DNA of 64,000 nucleotides from Brachypodius melanocephalos (taxonomy: Eukaryota; Chordata; Aves; Passeriformes; Pycnonotidae), in assembly GCA_013398615.1 (NCBI GenBank), contig VZSR01003210.1, positions 1,651,349 to 1,715,348 of the forward strand, in the 5' to 3' direction. Position 1 is the stretch's first letter, and every line of letters starts with the position of its first letter. Made by a program: the position numbers and the translations under genes. Positions 49,201-60,378 of the stretch are shown here, in pieces. A model generated the notes under the pieces. It was not told the origin of the DNA, ran no database searches, and saw nothing but the letters and a program-made list of their open reading frames with translations.

Positions 49201-51954
49201 GTACGTGTGAGCCAGGGCATGCAGGAGCTCTGTGAGCAGGGGAAATGCTCCTGTGCTCTCCTCCTGGCTTCTCTCACTGCCAAAACACCAGGAGGAGTTG
49301 GGAGATACTTACTGTCAAAATGTAATAAGAAAAGATCCACTAAAGCTTTCAAAGACCACATTTTCATGCATGGTCTTCCACTTCTCAGCTAAACCAGAGT
49401 ACTTCTTTGAGAGAATGCTTTTCTTTGGAAAGAAAACCATAAGTAACACATACCTGAGAGGGCATACACCAAGAAGTAGATGCTGAAGATAGTGGCAGGT
49501 AGGGAGCTGGCTGTCAGCAGTCAGAGGCACAGGTGCTGTGGAGAGAGATGTCTCTGGGATGTGCTTCTCCTTGTAAGGTGGAAGGGACTCTGACACACAG
49601 ACTGTGGTTAATACAGCTAAACCCCCCAGTACTTTAGCATTATAGAATGGACATTTCTATTGTTTTTTTCCATTTCTCCCTAAAATAATGCAGTTACTGT
49701 AAGTGTTCATTTTTGTGGCACCTAGATAAAGGTCATGGCTTAAAGCCTGACTCTATAGTTTAGAAACAATTTTCCTAGATTTCAGGTCCTGCTGTCAGGG
49801 CCATAAATGGTACATTGCCCTCCAAAAGCAATAGAAAATTATAGCTTTGACTAAATTATATATGTATGCACTCAGCCTAAAGTACCATATTGACAGATAC
49901 CTGCACATTCTTTTTTTAAAAGATGTCTTACCAAATCTAGCAGCCACAAACAAGAACAGTGATTTAAGGCCTCTTTGTTTGGAGTGCTATTTGATATTGG
50001 TGTTTGAAGATCTATCCCCAGAAGCTGTTTAGCAATATGAGGAATCTCCGTAGGGAAGAGTGTGTGGTTCTGTGTGGTGCAGCAGCTTTGTGTCCTGTTG
50101 GGAGGCTGTGGTGTGCAGTGTTCACACCAGGAATGACTGTTCCAGAAGTGCTTTGGCAAGATTGCAAAGCAGCCTTTTTTCCTCCTTGAGTTCTTTCTCT
50201 TGGGCATTTCAGCTGTAATAATTCAGTTTTATTTATACATATCTGGCTCCATATTCATGCTGCATAGGAGCACTCTCGATTCCTCTTGCTTTGTCAAGAG
50301 TGTTGTAATTTCTTGGATGTCACATCTCTCACTGCTCCAGCGGGGAACTGGTGCCTTTTTTCTTCCTGTTTTTATCACAACAGATAAAACAGATGTGATG
50401 TGTGTATGCCACTTGTAACAAAGGCTACATCTTAACTAGCAAATCCTGTTTCCCTTATGTATGAAAAAGTCATGTATTATTAATCACACCTTCAGATTCT
50501 ATCTCCATAAAGAGAGAGAGTAGAGGTTAGTGGGAAGATAGTAGGACTGAGATTTGACCTCGTATTTATCTTCCTGACTCGTCTTGAAAATGTTACTTCA
50601 TTGATCTCTTCCCTCAGATAATTTCCTGTTTCTGAGATGAATCTGATAGTGCCTCTGGCACCATCCCAGGCTGGGGGATACAGGTCAGCTTGGGCAAGCT
50701 GCTGTGAGATCTCTGGCTATTCAAACTGGGTAAAAATACTGATCATCATTTGTAGGGTGATTTTACTTCCTTGAAGAAGAAGTTCCTTAGGATCAAACCC
50801 TTAGCTACTATACAAACAGGTAGTGCTTGTGGATCCAAGGACTAATGCAGTTTTTCCCAGCTGAAAGTTAGCTCTTCCTCTGGTGGCTGTGTGTAAATTG
50901 TGGAGGCTTATCACAGAGTAATTTATGCTCTCATGATCAGTGTAACTCCACTGAGGGAGACAGTGGCTTCTTGTCCTGGGATTCTGTCTTGAAGAGCAGC
51001 ATGAGTAAGATTTTGTCCAGTTCATTTTCAGCTTAGAAGACAATGTACATGTTAATGATCAGGAAAAATTATTTTAAGTGTTTGGTGTTACTAAATTAGT
51101 GATGAGAACAGCTTAGCTTAATTTCAAAGTTGCTGCTGTAGGTTAAGGTCCTCATACTGAGGAAAAGGCAAAATGTTTTACCTCACAACTTAATCCACTT
51201 AGGGGTGGCAAGAGCAGAACTCTTTCAGGCAGCCACACACCCATGTTTTTTTTTCTCAGAGTTCTACAGACAGTGTTATGGATGCATGAACAAAAAGGTC
51301 TAAGATTAAGGGGGTTTTTTATACACTTTTGTTGTACACTGTGTTTGTGCAACAATTCTGGGCAGATAAAAAGTTGATTCAGTATGTTCTGTGAATGAGA
51401 AAATCCAGGTGAAGTTATTTCATTGTTTTATTTGTATTGCATATAGCTCCAAAAATCTCTAAGAAGAGAGTAAATAAAATAGTAAAGACCAAGAGGAGAA
51501 CTGTTGATACTTGCATGAAAAAAAGTAGTTAGAATGGAAGTTGGGTTTGCCATCAGATTAATTAGCAATTTTTGTTCAAGTACAAAATATTGTACATCTA
51601 AGTTCCTACATTAAATGAAATGCTGACATACGTTAACAGGAAGCATGTACTATTTTGTTAATAAAAAAGCCTATTTTAGAATATTTTTTACTTTAATTTT
51701 TATCAAAGCCCTACACAAGCGTGAAATACTGATAAGAATTCAAGCATAATGAAAATAACTACTGTAATTTTGAGTAGGTTCTATGAACAGTAATTTTGAC
51801 ACTTGATACATAGCAAAAGATGCCCTGTCAGGAGTCGTGATCTACCAAAAGCATTTAATTTTCTTGCCAATTCTTAACCCAATTTCCATAAAGGGAAGGG
51901 ATTAAGTAACTGAAATACTTAAGGTTGTAGCAGTATATTATGGACTTCTGCAAA

Positions 51955-52035
51955 ATAGGGCTGGAAAGAACCTCAGGAACTCAGCTAATCCAGCCATTTG
52001 GCCCAGGGCAGAATAAATATCCTTCTTCTTGACAC
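51955..52035 (-). mobile_element. Probable CR1 3'-end remnant, antisense
   Basis: GGGCTGGAAAGAACCTCAGG, AACTCAGCTAATCCAGCC and GCCCAGGGCAGAATAAATAT resemble the reverse-strand CR1 terminus, with many changes. The remnant is short and weakly bounded. Confidence 0.45.
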
Positions 52036-52789
52036 ACACATTTATATGAACAATTGCATTGCTCTCTCTGCTTAGCTCATTCCTGGAATTGATGGTTTAT
52101 TGGAAAGTTATTGTCCTTACACCTGATATGTTGCAATTAACATGTTAGCACTCATCTGCAATGGACACAGAGAATGGGAGGTTCCTTTCTGTGTGTGTTT
52201 GTTTAATGTACTTGTACATCCTGTTTCCAAGGCCTGTCTCTTTTGGGGACTCCAGGTTGAATAACTCCAGTGACCTTGATTTACTCTTCCAGGAACCGTT
52301 CCCCATATGTGCTTTTAGTTTCTGTCTCCCCTGGGTGCTCTGCAGCTGGTTAATGAATTCTTGAATTTTGTGTCCAGACTCTTTATATTGCCAGATGTGT
52401 GAAGCCCCCTGTGATCTCAACAGCACACATGTGAGGTTTGCACTGCTTCCTGCTGTGTGCACAGTTCAGAAGGAGCTTTTGTATGAGGTTTGCCTTTCTG
52501 CCAAGAGCACAACTACAAATGCCCACCCACACAGCTGCCCATGGCTGGTTCTGTCTCAGTTCTGTGAGTGTGCTGTGATTTTTCTGAGGGGTGAACCCTG
52601 TCCTTGTCTCAGCTGTGAGAACACTCTGGGATGTTTCCAGATCTGTTCTCAAGTTCACTTGGAGTTGTAAACCCCTTCCACTGAGAGTGTGTGGTGTGTG
52701 CTCTTGGTTCTGTGGAAACAATGACTAATGCCAGTGTCAGGGCAGCTCCCTTCACAGCTTTTCCTGATGGATCCCTTGCCTTGGTGTGT

Positions 52790-53060
52790 GTTCTTGATAA
52801 GTGCTCTGCAAGCAGTTTTCTAACCAATATTACATCCACCCCCTGGAGATTGCATCCAGACCTTATTTCTCCAGGTTATTTGTAAGGATGACGTGAGAGC
52901 CACTGGCAAAGCTCTGGTGAAACCTCAACTTAGGACATGATACTTTTCCATCTATAGGCCTATGGCCCCAGGACAAAGAGAAATTACATTTAATATGCCA
53001 TAGTTGCATCATCTAAGCTGACCTTCTTAGTGAAGACTGATGCAAAAATGGCATGAAACA
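52790..53060 (-). mobile_element. Decayed CR1/L3 ORF2 (reverse transcriptase region), antisense
   Basis: Read on the minus strand, about 53010-53060 gives FASVFTKK, which matches the CR1 ORF2 motif NAFFASVFT upstream of the reverse-transcriptase core. At about 52870-52935 the plus strand reads AGGTTATTTGTAAGGATGAC, GTGAGAGCCACTGGCAAAGC and TCTGGTGAAA. This is the reverse complement of the segment that encodes the DFSKAFDTVSHDIL motif in intact copies. The two motifs are much closer than in an intact element, so the middle is deleted. The frame is broken and the copy is inactive. Confidence 0.55.
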
Positions 53061-53496
53061 CTTTGTTTACTATTTCCCAATAGTTTTACCTCTTTATCCG
53101 GTTTATCCAATTACATTGTGTCTAAAAATACAGCAGAACTGGCATGGCAGAACAAATGAGGCACTCTTTGAACTTGTTTAAGCAATGCTGCACTTCAGCA
53201 GCTTTGCTGCAATTCTTGAAACTGGGAGAAGGCAGCTGGTGACAGCGGGTAAAGTGTCAAAAGGAACACAGCTTCTCCCCGGTGTCAGCATCACACCCCA
53301 CACAGTTCATCTCTGGGGGTGTGTATTCACTTAGCTGTGAGTGCCAAATACCCCACATCATCTCTGTCACCTCTTCATCCAAACTCACCAAGTAGGAAAA
53401 GAAGTAGTAAAAGGTAGTGAACATGTCATTTTAACAGAATCCCTTTTGACTTGGTGGCATCTCCATGAATTCAGTTATGAACATACTGGCACTCAA

Positions 53497-53598
53497 ACAG
53501 AATCACACTCAGGGAATGATTTGGCTTAGAAGGGACCTCAAAGATCATCTTGTTCCATGGCAGGGATGCCACTCACCAGCTCATGTTGCTCAGGGCTC
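53497..53598 (-). mobile_element. CR1 LINE 3'-end fragment, antisense
   Basis: ACAGAATCACACTCAGGGAA, GATTTGGCTTAGAAGGGACC, TCAAAGATCATCTTGTTCC, ATGGCAGGGATGCCACTCAC and GTTGCTCAGGGC follow the reverse-strand CR1 terminus closely. About 100 bp remain, noncoding. Confidence 0.88.
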
Positions 53599-55268
53599 AT
53601 AAAATACACATGTGATTTATGACAGTGGTCTGCAAAGTTTGTTCAAGAAAAGAACAGGTAAAGGTCACGATTGGAGCTGTGGTGAAGCAGTGTGATTGAA
53701 ATATATTTGTGTACTTGGAGTGATTTGCACGGGTCCTGTTCTTTTTCACCAAATGTTCAGCTGACTGCAGCAGGAGAGCAGGAACAGAGCAGAGGGCATC
53801 TTGTGGCTGCTGAGGCTCTGGGGGAATGAAAACCTCAGCTCTCAAGACAAAGCCAGGACACGAATCCATTCTCCTGGGATCTCTGCCATTACCATATAAC
53901 TACAGTATGTGAAGAGCAGGTTATTTTGTGTTCTTGCTTGTAAAAGCTCTGAGAAGTTTTTCATGTGCTCATTTGGGAAGCTGGGGTTTGTTTCCTTGTA
54001 ACCTACAAAATTGCAGAAAAACAGCATTTTCCTCTTTTCTTCTCTGTAGTTACATGACATCTTGGAGCCTACAAAGCTGGAAGTGTTAAATAATTTTCGA
54101 GGGAGATGATTTGATTTTTCTTGAATGTATTGTGCTACTTTCTGTTGCCTTTCTTTCCTTCCTGATCCCTGTAAGTGGTAAGAATGGTGCTGGTGTGGAT
54201 CGGGCCAGTCATTTGGTTTTAGGGGTCAGGAAAGAAAAAAATGGATGTTACCCTGAGATTTTAAGAGCATAATCAAACTTTATTGTTCCCTGGAGAGCAG
54301 CTGGATTCAAAGGTAGGCAAAAGGACAGTTCTTAGAGTTGGGATGTCATTGGCCAGCCATGTACCAGGGAGAGAAGAGTCAAAATCTTCCCCACTTAGTT
54401 ACCCCCCATCTGCCCTTACATGGCATTAAAAGTTCCGTTTCTTTGATGGAGAACTGAGTGAAACATGGAAAGGTAATGAAAGGAAACATCAGTCTCACAG
54501 GGTAAGTCAGGCTGCAAATGGGACAATTCAAATAACACAAACTGCAGTGTTGGAGACTCCAGCTACCAGGGACAAACAGCCTTCAGAAAAGTTAAGTCAG
54601 GGAAATTTAAGAAGAAAATCGATACCTTTTTTTTTAATAGAAGGAAGGAAATATCATAGATATAACTTTTCCTCTCACTTAGTCCTAACTCTGTTATCTG
54701 TGACTGCAATAATAACATTTTGTCTTAGAAAAGTGAAAAAATCATTTTCTCCTGCTAGAGAAAATAAACCTGCACTCATGTAGTAGTCATTCAATTTAGA
54801 TCTTTATTTCACAATTAATGTTATGTTGCCTATTTTGATAGAAAGTTAAATCTGCATTTAAAAGGCTCTGTATGCAATTGCTTTGTTTTGTTGGACATGG
54901 TTTTAAAGCAGTATGAGGGAAAGGAAGAAAAGACAAGGTTGGTCAGAATTACAATTTCCTTTGCCCTCTGTTGCAGTGGATAATATCTCATTCCACCTGA
55001 AGCTCATTATTGTTGGCAGATAGCAGGATGCTGTATGTCACAGTTCCCTCATTAAAATGTCATCTTCCTTGTGGTTTCAAGATCCAGGCCTGTGATCTTG
55101 AACTCAAAAGAGTGTTGGAGCTGGGGGCTAGGAAATACCACAGACATCCACCCATCAGCAAAAATGTATGGGATCATGGGAGTTCTCTTCCCTCTGTAGC
55201 CCATTTTGGGGTTTTTTTAACAACATGGGAGCAGTAGCCTCAAAACAGCTGCACTTTCTAATTCTGAC

Positions 55269-55322
55269 CACTGTAAGGTTCCTTCCACCCTTAACCATTG
55301 TGTGATTCTGTGTGATTTTGTG
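55269..55322 (+). mobile_element. CR1 3' tail, sense, with ATTCTGTG-type repeat
   Basis: CACTGTAAGGTTCCTTCCAC and CCTTAACCATTGTGTGATTC, followed by TGTGTGATTTTGTGGC, show the CR1 terminus and its characteristic short 3' repeat (two imperfect units). Nothing clearly CR1 precedes it, so it is a strongly truncated insertion. Confidence 0.75.
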
Positions 55323-56435
55323 GCTGCAATTACAGGTACATGCTGGGAAACCTGTAATTTTCAGTGATTTGTGTAAGTCAGACAGCTAACCCTGTGACAG
55401 TGATTCTAGCTGAACAAAATCTCTGAAAAAGCATGCCTTGAAAAACATACACATTGTGTATAGAACTGATTACTCATTTTATTCATTATAAACACTTCAG
55501 CCATGGCCTTAACTTTCCATTTTATTGGTGGTAGATAATGTTTTCTGAACAAGGGTAAGTCACAAAGTATTTATTGTGTAATGACAGAATAATGACAGTG
55601 TTAATAACTGCTGTGTGGAGTTGTGAGTTCCTGGTGGCCTGAAGGGAAGGTGTGAGACAGAACCAGCCTGGCAGCAGAACCAGCAGGACCAGCCTGGCTC
55701 CTCTCTGCTGGGGTAGGAGGTGTGATGGAGGGCCAGGACCTCCATGTGGCCAGGTCGTATCCTAGTCCCTGGCTGCTTGCTGGCCTGCTTCTCACTGCAG
55801 CAGCCTGGTCATCCTGCTCATAAAGAACAGCAGGAAAAAACATTTCCCTCACCATGCTACATTTTCAGGAGCTTTTGGTGATCTTATTCACATCCTGCTT
55901 TCTGATATGTTCATCTGTTCGTCTTCTGCAAAGACAGAAGATGAGTATTTGAAAAATTAAATATTTTTCAGTTCCTAAAATGATAATGTAGAACCTTCTC
56001 AGAAGAGAGGAATATACCTGAGTGTTTCAGGACAATTAATCCTTTCCATTGATTCTTTTGTACCTGAAGCAATACTGCATTTTGTAACTTTTACATGTAT
56101 CATACTTAAAACTACTTAGGCTCCTTAGCCCTAAGAAATAGGAGAATTTATCAGTCATATTTCATAAAGGCTCTTTGGAGGAATGTAATCTTCTTTCTCT
56201 CATGATGTTAAAATTAATGGTTTCAGGAACACCACTACCACCATTACACTGAGATTATTTATGTGGCCCAACCCAATGACAACAAGTTTTCAAATTTAGA
56301 AGTGCTCAAACTCGAACAGTTGGCTCAGGCCATAGTGTGTTTAAACTATGTATTTATTAATCTGCAGTGGTTTTGTTTTAAAAAAAGAAAATAATCTGAC
56401 ATAGATGTTTTACAAATCAAATTATTTCGTTTTAG

Positions 56436-56617
56436 GCCAAGATGTCTCAACTGCCAGAAGCTGAAAAGGAAAAGATAGCTGAGCAAGTGGCTGATTTCAA
56501 AAAAGTCAAGAGTAAGCTTGATGCAGAGATTGAAATCTGGGATGATACCAGCAATGACATAATTGTCCTGGCCAAGAGGATGTGTGTGATTATGATGGAG
56601 ATGACTGACTTCACAAG
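56436..56617 (+). CDS. CTNNA3: CTNNA3 internal exon D (alpha-T-catenin, start of actin-binding domain)
   Basis: The exon encodes 60 full codons plus AG of a split Arg. It reads AKMSQLPEAEKEKIAEQV, ADFKKVKSKLDAEIEIWDD, TSNDIIVLAKRMC and VIMMEMTDFT, then R split across the next intron. It covers the first helices of the F-actin-binding domain, about alpha-E residues 671-730. With the Arg that ends exon C it forms RAKM, at the place of alpha-E RAIM (670-673), a segment that controls force-sensitive actin binding. KKVKSKLDAEIEIWDDTSND matches alpha-T, whereas alpha-E reads EEKSKLDAEVSKWDDSGND. The acceptor is TTTCGTTTTAG at 56435 and the donor GTAATT at 56618. There is no CpG in 182 bp. The next exon, expected to start GKGPLK, is not found before the window ends. 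Confidence 0.97.
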
Positions 56618-57840
56618 GTAATTACGTAAAAAAAGATTCTTGGATACTTGGAAATGCTGGGGGCCATTGTCACACTGTAACAGCAGCAAATACAGAGTTT
56701 TTAATGTCAGGTCACAGCCTCTCTGAAAAATTGAGTGGCTCAGGTAATGCAACACATCAGGTAGGAGCACTGAAGTGTTGAGCGATGTTGTGTTCTGAAC
56801 TATGCTTATCCCTCGTTTTTTGCTTTTATCCTCTCTTTTTATCCTCTCTTATTAATTTGTTGGTAGGTTTTTGCACATGTTTTAGCATTCTGTTTCTGCT
56901 CTCACTGAAAGGGGAAAAGTAACAATAATCTCGATTCTAGGCTGTAGATTTGTCTCATCTGTTGTTCTGTCTACTTGTATCATAGTGTGCTGTCAAGCAT
57001 TAAACAGGCTGCACAGAGCCATGTGTGACAGTACACATTCAGACTCATGCATATTTTATATCCCATTATTGCTGTTGCTTTCATCAGAACTCTTGTGCTG
57101 CTAGATGAAGTTCAACAAATGAGGAACAGCACAGCAGATAGCTCTCCAAGCTGGTCTTTCTTTCTGCTGCCAGTGTGTGTTTGATGATGCTGTTAAAACA
57201 AGAAACAAGCTTAAGTGCAGGAGCTTTTTCTGCCATGGTCTGGATGAAACGTTGTGTAAATCTCATCAAATTGATTATAACAAAGGAAGCTATTGGTGGT
57301 GGTGTGTGTCCTTCCTTTCCCTCCCCAGTCTCGTTAGCAGTAAAACAGTTGCTGACAGGTGAAGCCTTAACACACAGCCACTCTCGCAGGACACTTAGTG
57401 CCTCATAAAATCAGTCCTTTAGTGCAAGATACAAAGAACAATCTCTTTGTATCTTTGTGGTGTCAGTGAGCAGGATTGCAACCAGCTGGGACAGAGCTGG
57501 GCTCTGGTGCAGGCTCTTTCTGGGGAGGGCAGCTATTGCATTTTATCACACTGGCAATTTGCAAATCCACCTGCAAGCGAGAGGGGGATAAAGACCTTCA
57601 TGGAGAAGTCTGTGATCTGTTACAAAGCTGGTGTTAAATATCTCCTTCAGGGAGAAGATTTATTTCTTCTTTAATAATGCCAGATGAAGTCTGGTAAAAG
57701 GAAGATTTGTATCTGTCTGAGTAACAGGTGAACCCTCATGGCTCTTCCTCTAATTATTGCTCATCAAAGGTGACAGTTGTATGTGCTGAGAAACACAGCT
57801 GACTCTTCACTCCCTGCTCTGTGGAAATCTGGAAACAGAT

Positions 57841-58220
57841 CATAGAACTGTTTAGGTCCATCCATTAACCCAGCACCACCATGTTCATTGCTAAACCATG
57901 TCCCAAAGTGCCATATCCACAGGTTTTTGAACACTTCAGGGGTGGTGATTCCATCACTTCCCTGGACAGCCTGTTCCAATGCTGGAATACCCTTTCAGTG
58001 GAGAAATTTTCATTAATACCTAACACAAATGATGCAACTTGAAGGCATTCCCTCATCCTGTCACTTGTCCTCTGGGAGCAGAGCCTGACCCCCCTGGCGG
58101 TCCCCTCCTGTCAGGGAGTTGTGCAGAGCCAGAAGGTTCCTCCAGAGCCTCCTTTTCTCCAGGCTGAGCCCCTTCCCAGCTCCCTCAGCTGCTCCAGACC
58201 TTTCCCCAGCTCCTCTGGAC
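57841..58220 (-). mobile_element. CR1 LINE 3' region, antisense, about 380 bp
   Basis: In order the plus strand shows CATAGAACTGTTTAGGTCCA, GTGGTGATTCCATCACTTCC, CTGGACAGCCTGTTCCAATG, AGTGGAGAAATTTTCATTAA, TCCTCTGGGAGCAGAGCCTG, CCTTTTCTCCAGGCTGAGCC and CAGACCTTTCCCCAGCTCC. This is the reverse complement of the CR1 3' untranslated region and the end of ORF2. It has many substitutions and no open frame. It runs antisense to CTNNA3. Confidence 0.92.
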
Positions 58221-59606
58221 ACCCAGGGCATGAATATTGCAGAAGGCACAGCAAGCACCAGCTCACTTTAGGGTCTGAGCTCACCACTCTGTAACACCGA
58301 AGCTTTTGAACATGGAAGAAATAAAAGATCCTGACATTTTGTATTTGTTACATCAGAAGCTACTCAGACAAATAGTAAATCTCTGTATTTGAGTCATTCA
58401 TTACATAAGCTGATTGCTGTTGTTCTCTATATGGTATTACCATGCATTCATTGTTATTTAATCTCAGTGAGTGGTTTTCAAAGTTTTGGGTTTTTTGCTC
58501 TGTCTTCTGTAGAAGTAATTAGCAAGAAATGGCCTGGCCTGCTGTAACAGCTTTAATAATATTTTAGTGGAAATATTCTCTCCCGATTGGCTAAAATGTA
58601 CAAAAAAAAAATCCCAGGGTTGCATCTGGTTTGTTCTGTTTTCCCCTACGCTTTTATGTGTAAATGCAGCACGATTTTTGTTTTCCATTGCCAAAGCAGT
58701 CCTACAATTGAAAAGATATTTGCCAATAAACATGCCTAAGTCCCTTTTGCTCATATAAGGGAATGTGTATCTAATTCAAGCAGTGCTTTGGATCACAGCC
58801 CTGGAACTTGTGATTCCTGTTGAGAAAGGAGCAAGGAAGGGTCAATGGTTTAAGCATAAAGGGAGCTCTGCTATGAAGTTTTTGAGAATAGTTTTGCTGT
58901 TTGTGCCCTGTGCACCAGGGAAAGTTCCTTCAAACAGAGACTGCAGGATGTGTCTGTGCAGGATTTTCACAGCACTTTGATGGTAGGAAAGGTATCACCA
59001 GGGCTCAGGGAAGATTGGGACACCAGGCAGAGCTTGCTGCTGTTTCAGAGGTGATTTTGTAGATGCACCACGGACAGAGCAGTGCTGGTAATTGACCTGG
59101 CTGGGCTGTTCCACAGCCTGTCCTGACAGCATGTAGCCCATGGATTCAGGATTCACAGTGCCTCTTGAAGGCTCTGGGACAATCCTCTCACTTTATTGTG
59201 CTGTAAACTGTAAATGAGAATCACTGGGCTTTTACCCCTCACCCATTTTTTAAGTTATTAGATTCCAAATGGGGCCATAGGAACACTTGCTTTAAACAAA
59301 AGAGTGCAGCTCTCAGCAAACTGGTGTCAGAAAGTGTCTCATATTTGTTCTTGCTACTTGACACTTGTTTCTAAAATGGCATCAATATTGGAGTTAATAT
59401 GAGAAATATAGTGAAAATAGCAAAACAAATTAACAAGACTAGAAAAAAAAATCTAGCAAAAACATCCTCCAAAAGCCGTCCCCCTTTATCCTTGTAGTAA
59501 GACTAAATGTAATTCTCTAGTACTTCAGGGATTGCAGCTTAGCTAAACTTTTCTCTCTGTAATACTCCTGGTTACCACCAAGTGCAGTTTGTCCAGCAGA
59601 GCTCCT

Positions 59607-59644
59607 CACCTGGTAACATTCACCTGGTAACAGGTAACATTCAG
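59607..59644. repeat. Short tandem repeat built on CACCTGGTAACATT
   Basis: CACCTGGTAACATT is followed by CACCTGGTAAC and AGGTAACATTCAG, a threefold decaying repeat. CACCTG is also an E-box core, but there is no other sign of regulation. Confidence 0.8.
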
Positions 59645-59899
59645 TCCTCAGCCTGAATTCACCTGGGCTTCTGCTCTTGGCTTGGGGGAGCAAACTCGAG
59701 ATGGCAGCTCTGGAGTTACTGGGCTTGAAGAGACTGTGAGACACAGAGGACAGAAGAGGGTTCTGTTCCCAGTCAAGTTCATCCATGAAACTCCTCACCA
59801 TCTCACTATTTGATTTACTTTTCCTGGTGCCCTTTCCCACTTCAGAATCCCTGTGATCCTCCTATTTCCCATCCAGCAGCCAGCTGCTTTTGAAATTTT

Positions 59900-60378
59900 T
59901 GTGGTGTCGCAGTAGGACATGAAGGAATGGGACTGCACTCTGTCCAGTTCAGACAAAGAAAGGATTATTTATTAATATCTGACCCCAATATATAGATTTC
60001 TAGAAAAGCCAAGAGATTGGAGGATGGAGTTGCCACCACTCCAACCTCGTTGGTGAAAATCACAGTCACTCATCTAACTCCTCCCAGAGGAGAAATGTGT
60101 AAACAAGATAAAACCAATTTCTAAAATATACATTATTTACATGCAAGTCCATGAGAACTTCACTGCAGGAATGCAAACATCAGAAGGCAAGGAAACTCAG
60201 GGCGACACTGTGGAGCTTTTTCCCTGCAATCTGCTGCCTTCCTTGCCTTTTTGTGGCCCTTGTAGCCGTCAGATTTGTATCCGCTCCATCCAGCTCCTCT
60301 CCCCCATGTGGAAATCCCATGTCCCAGCTCTCCTGCTCAGTCTCGTCCCTGTCACCAACCTGCTTTGTCAGTGCCACA
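59900..60378 (-). mobile_element. Possible solo LTR of a second family
   Basis: The stretch starts TGTGGTGT and ends GTGCCACA, a near-perfect inverted terminus (7 of 8). Read on the minus strand, TTAATAAATAATCC lies about 70 bp before the end, as a polyadenylation signal would. No flanking duplication is visible (ATTTT on the left, AAAGG on the right), so the limits may be wrong or the element may be something else. No coding content. Confidence 0.35.

Larger units (their letters stand above)
49201..56435 (+). other. CTNNA3: CTNNA3 intron between exons C and D (7,235 bp)
   Basis: The intron runs from GTACGT to the acceptor TTATTTCGTTTTAG. It holds a weak antisense CR1 piece (51955-52035), a decayed CR1 coding remnant (about 52790-53060), an antisense CR1 3' end (53497-53598) and a sense CR1 tail (55269-55322). 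A stretch at about 54240-54430 has LTR-like features (CTTTATTG, CATTGGCC) but could not be bounded. Nothing else is recognisable. Confidence 0.88.

Noticed and set aside
54240..54430. LTR-like stretch (CTTTATTGTTCCC, CATTGGCC)
   Set aside because: No inverted ends or flanking duplication could be found, and single motifs of this kind are frequent.
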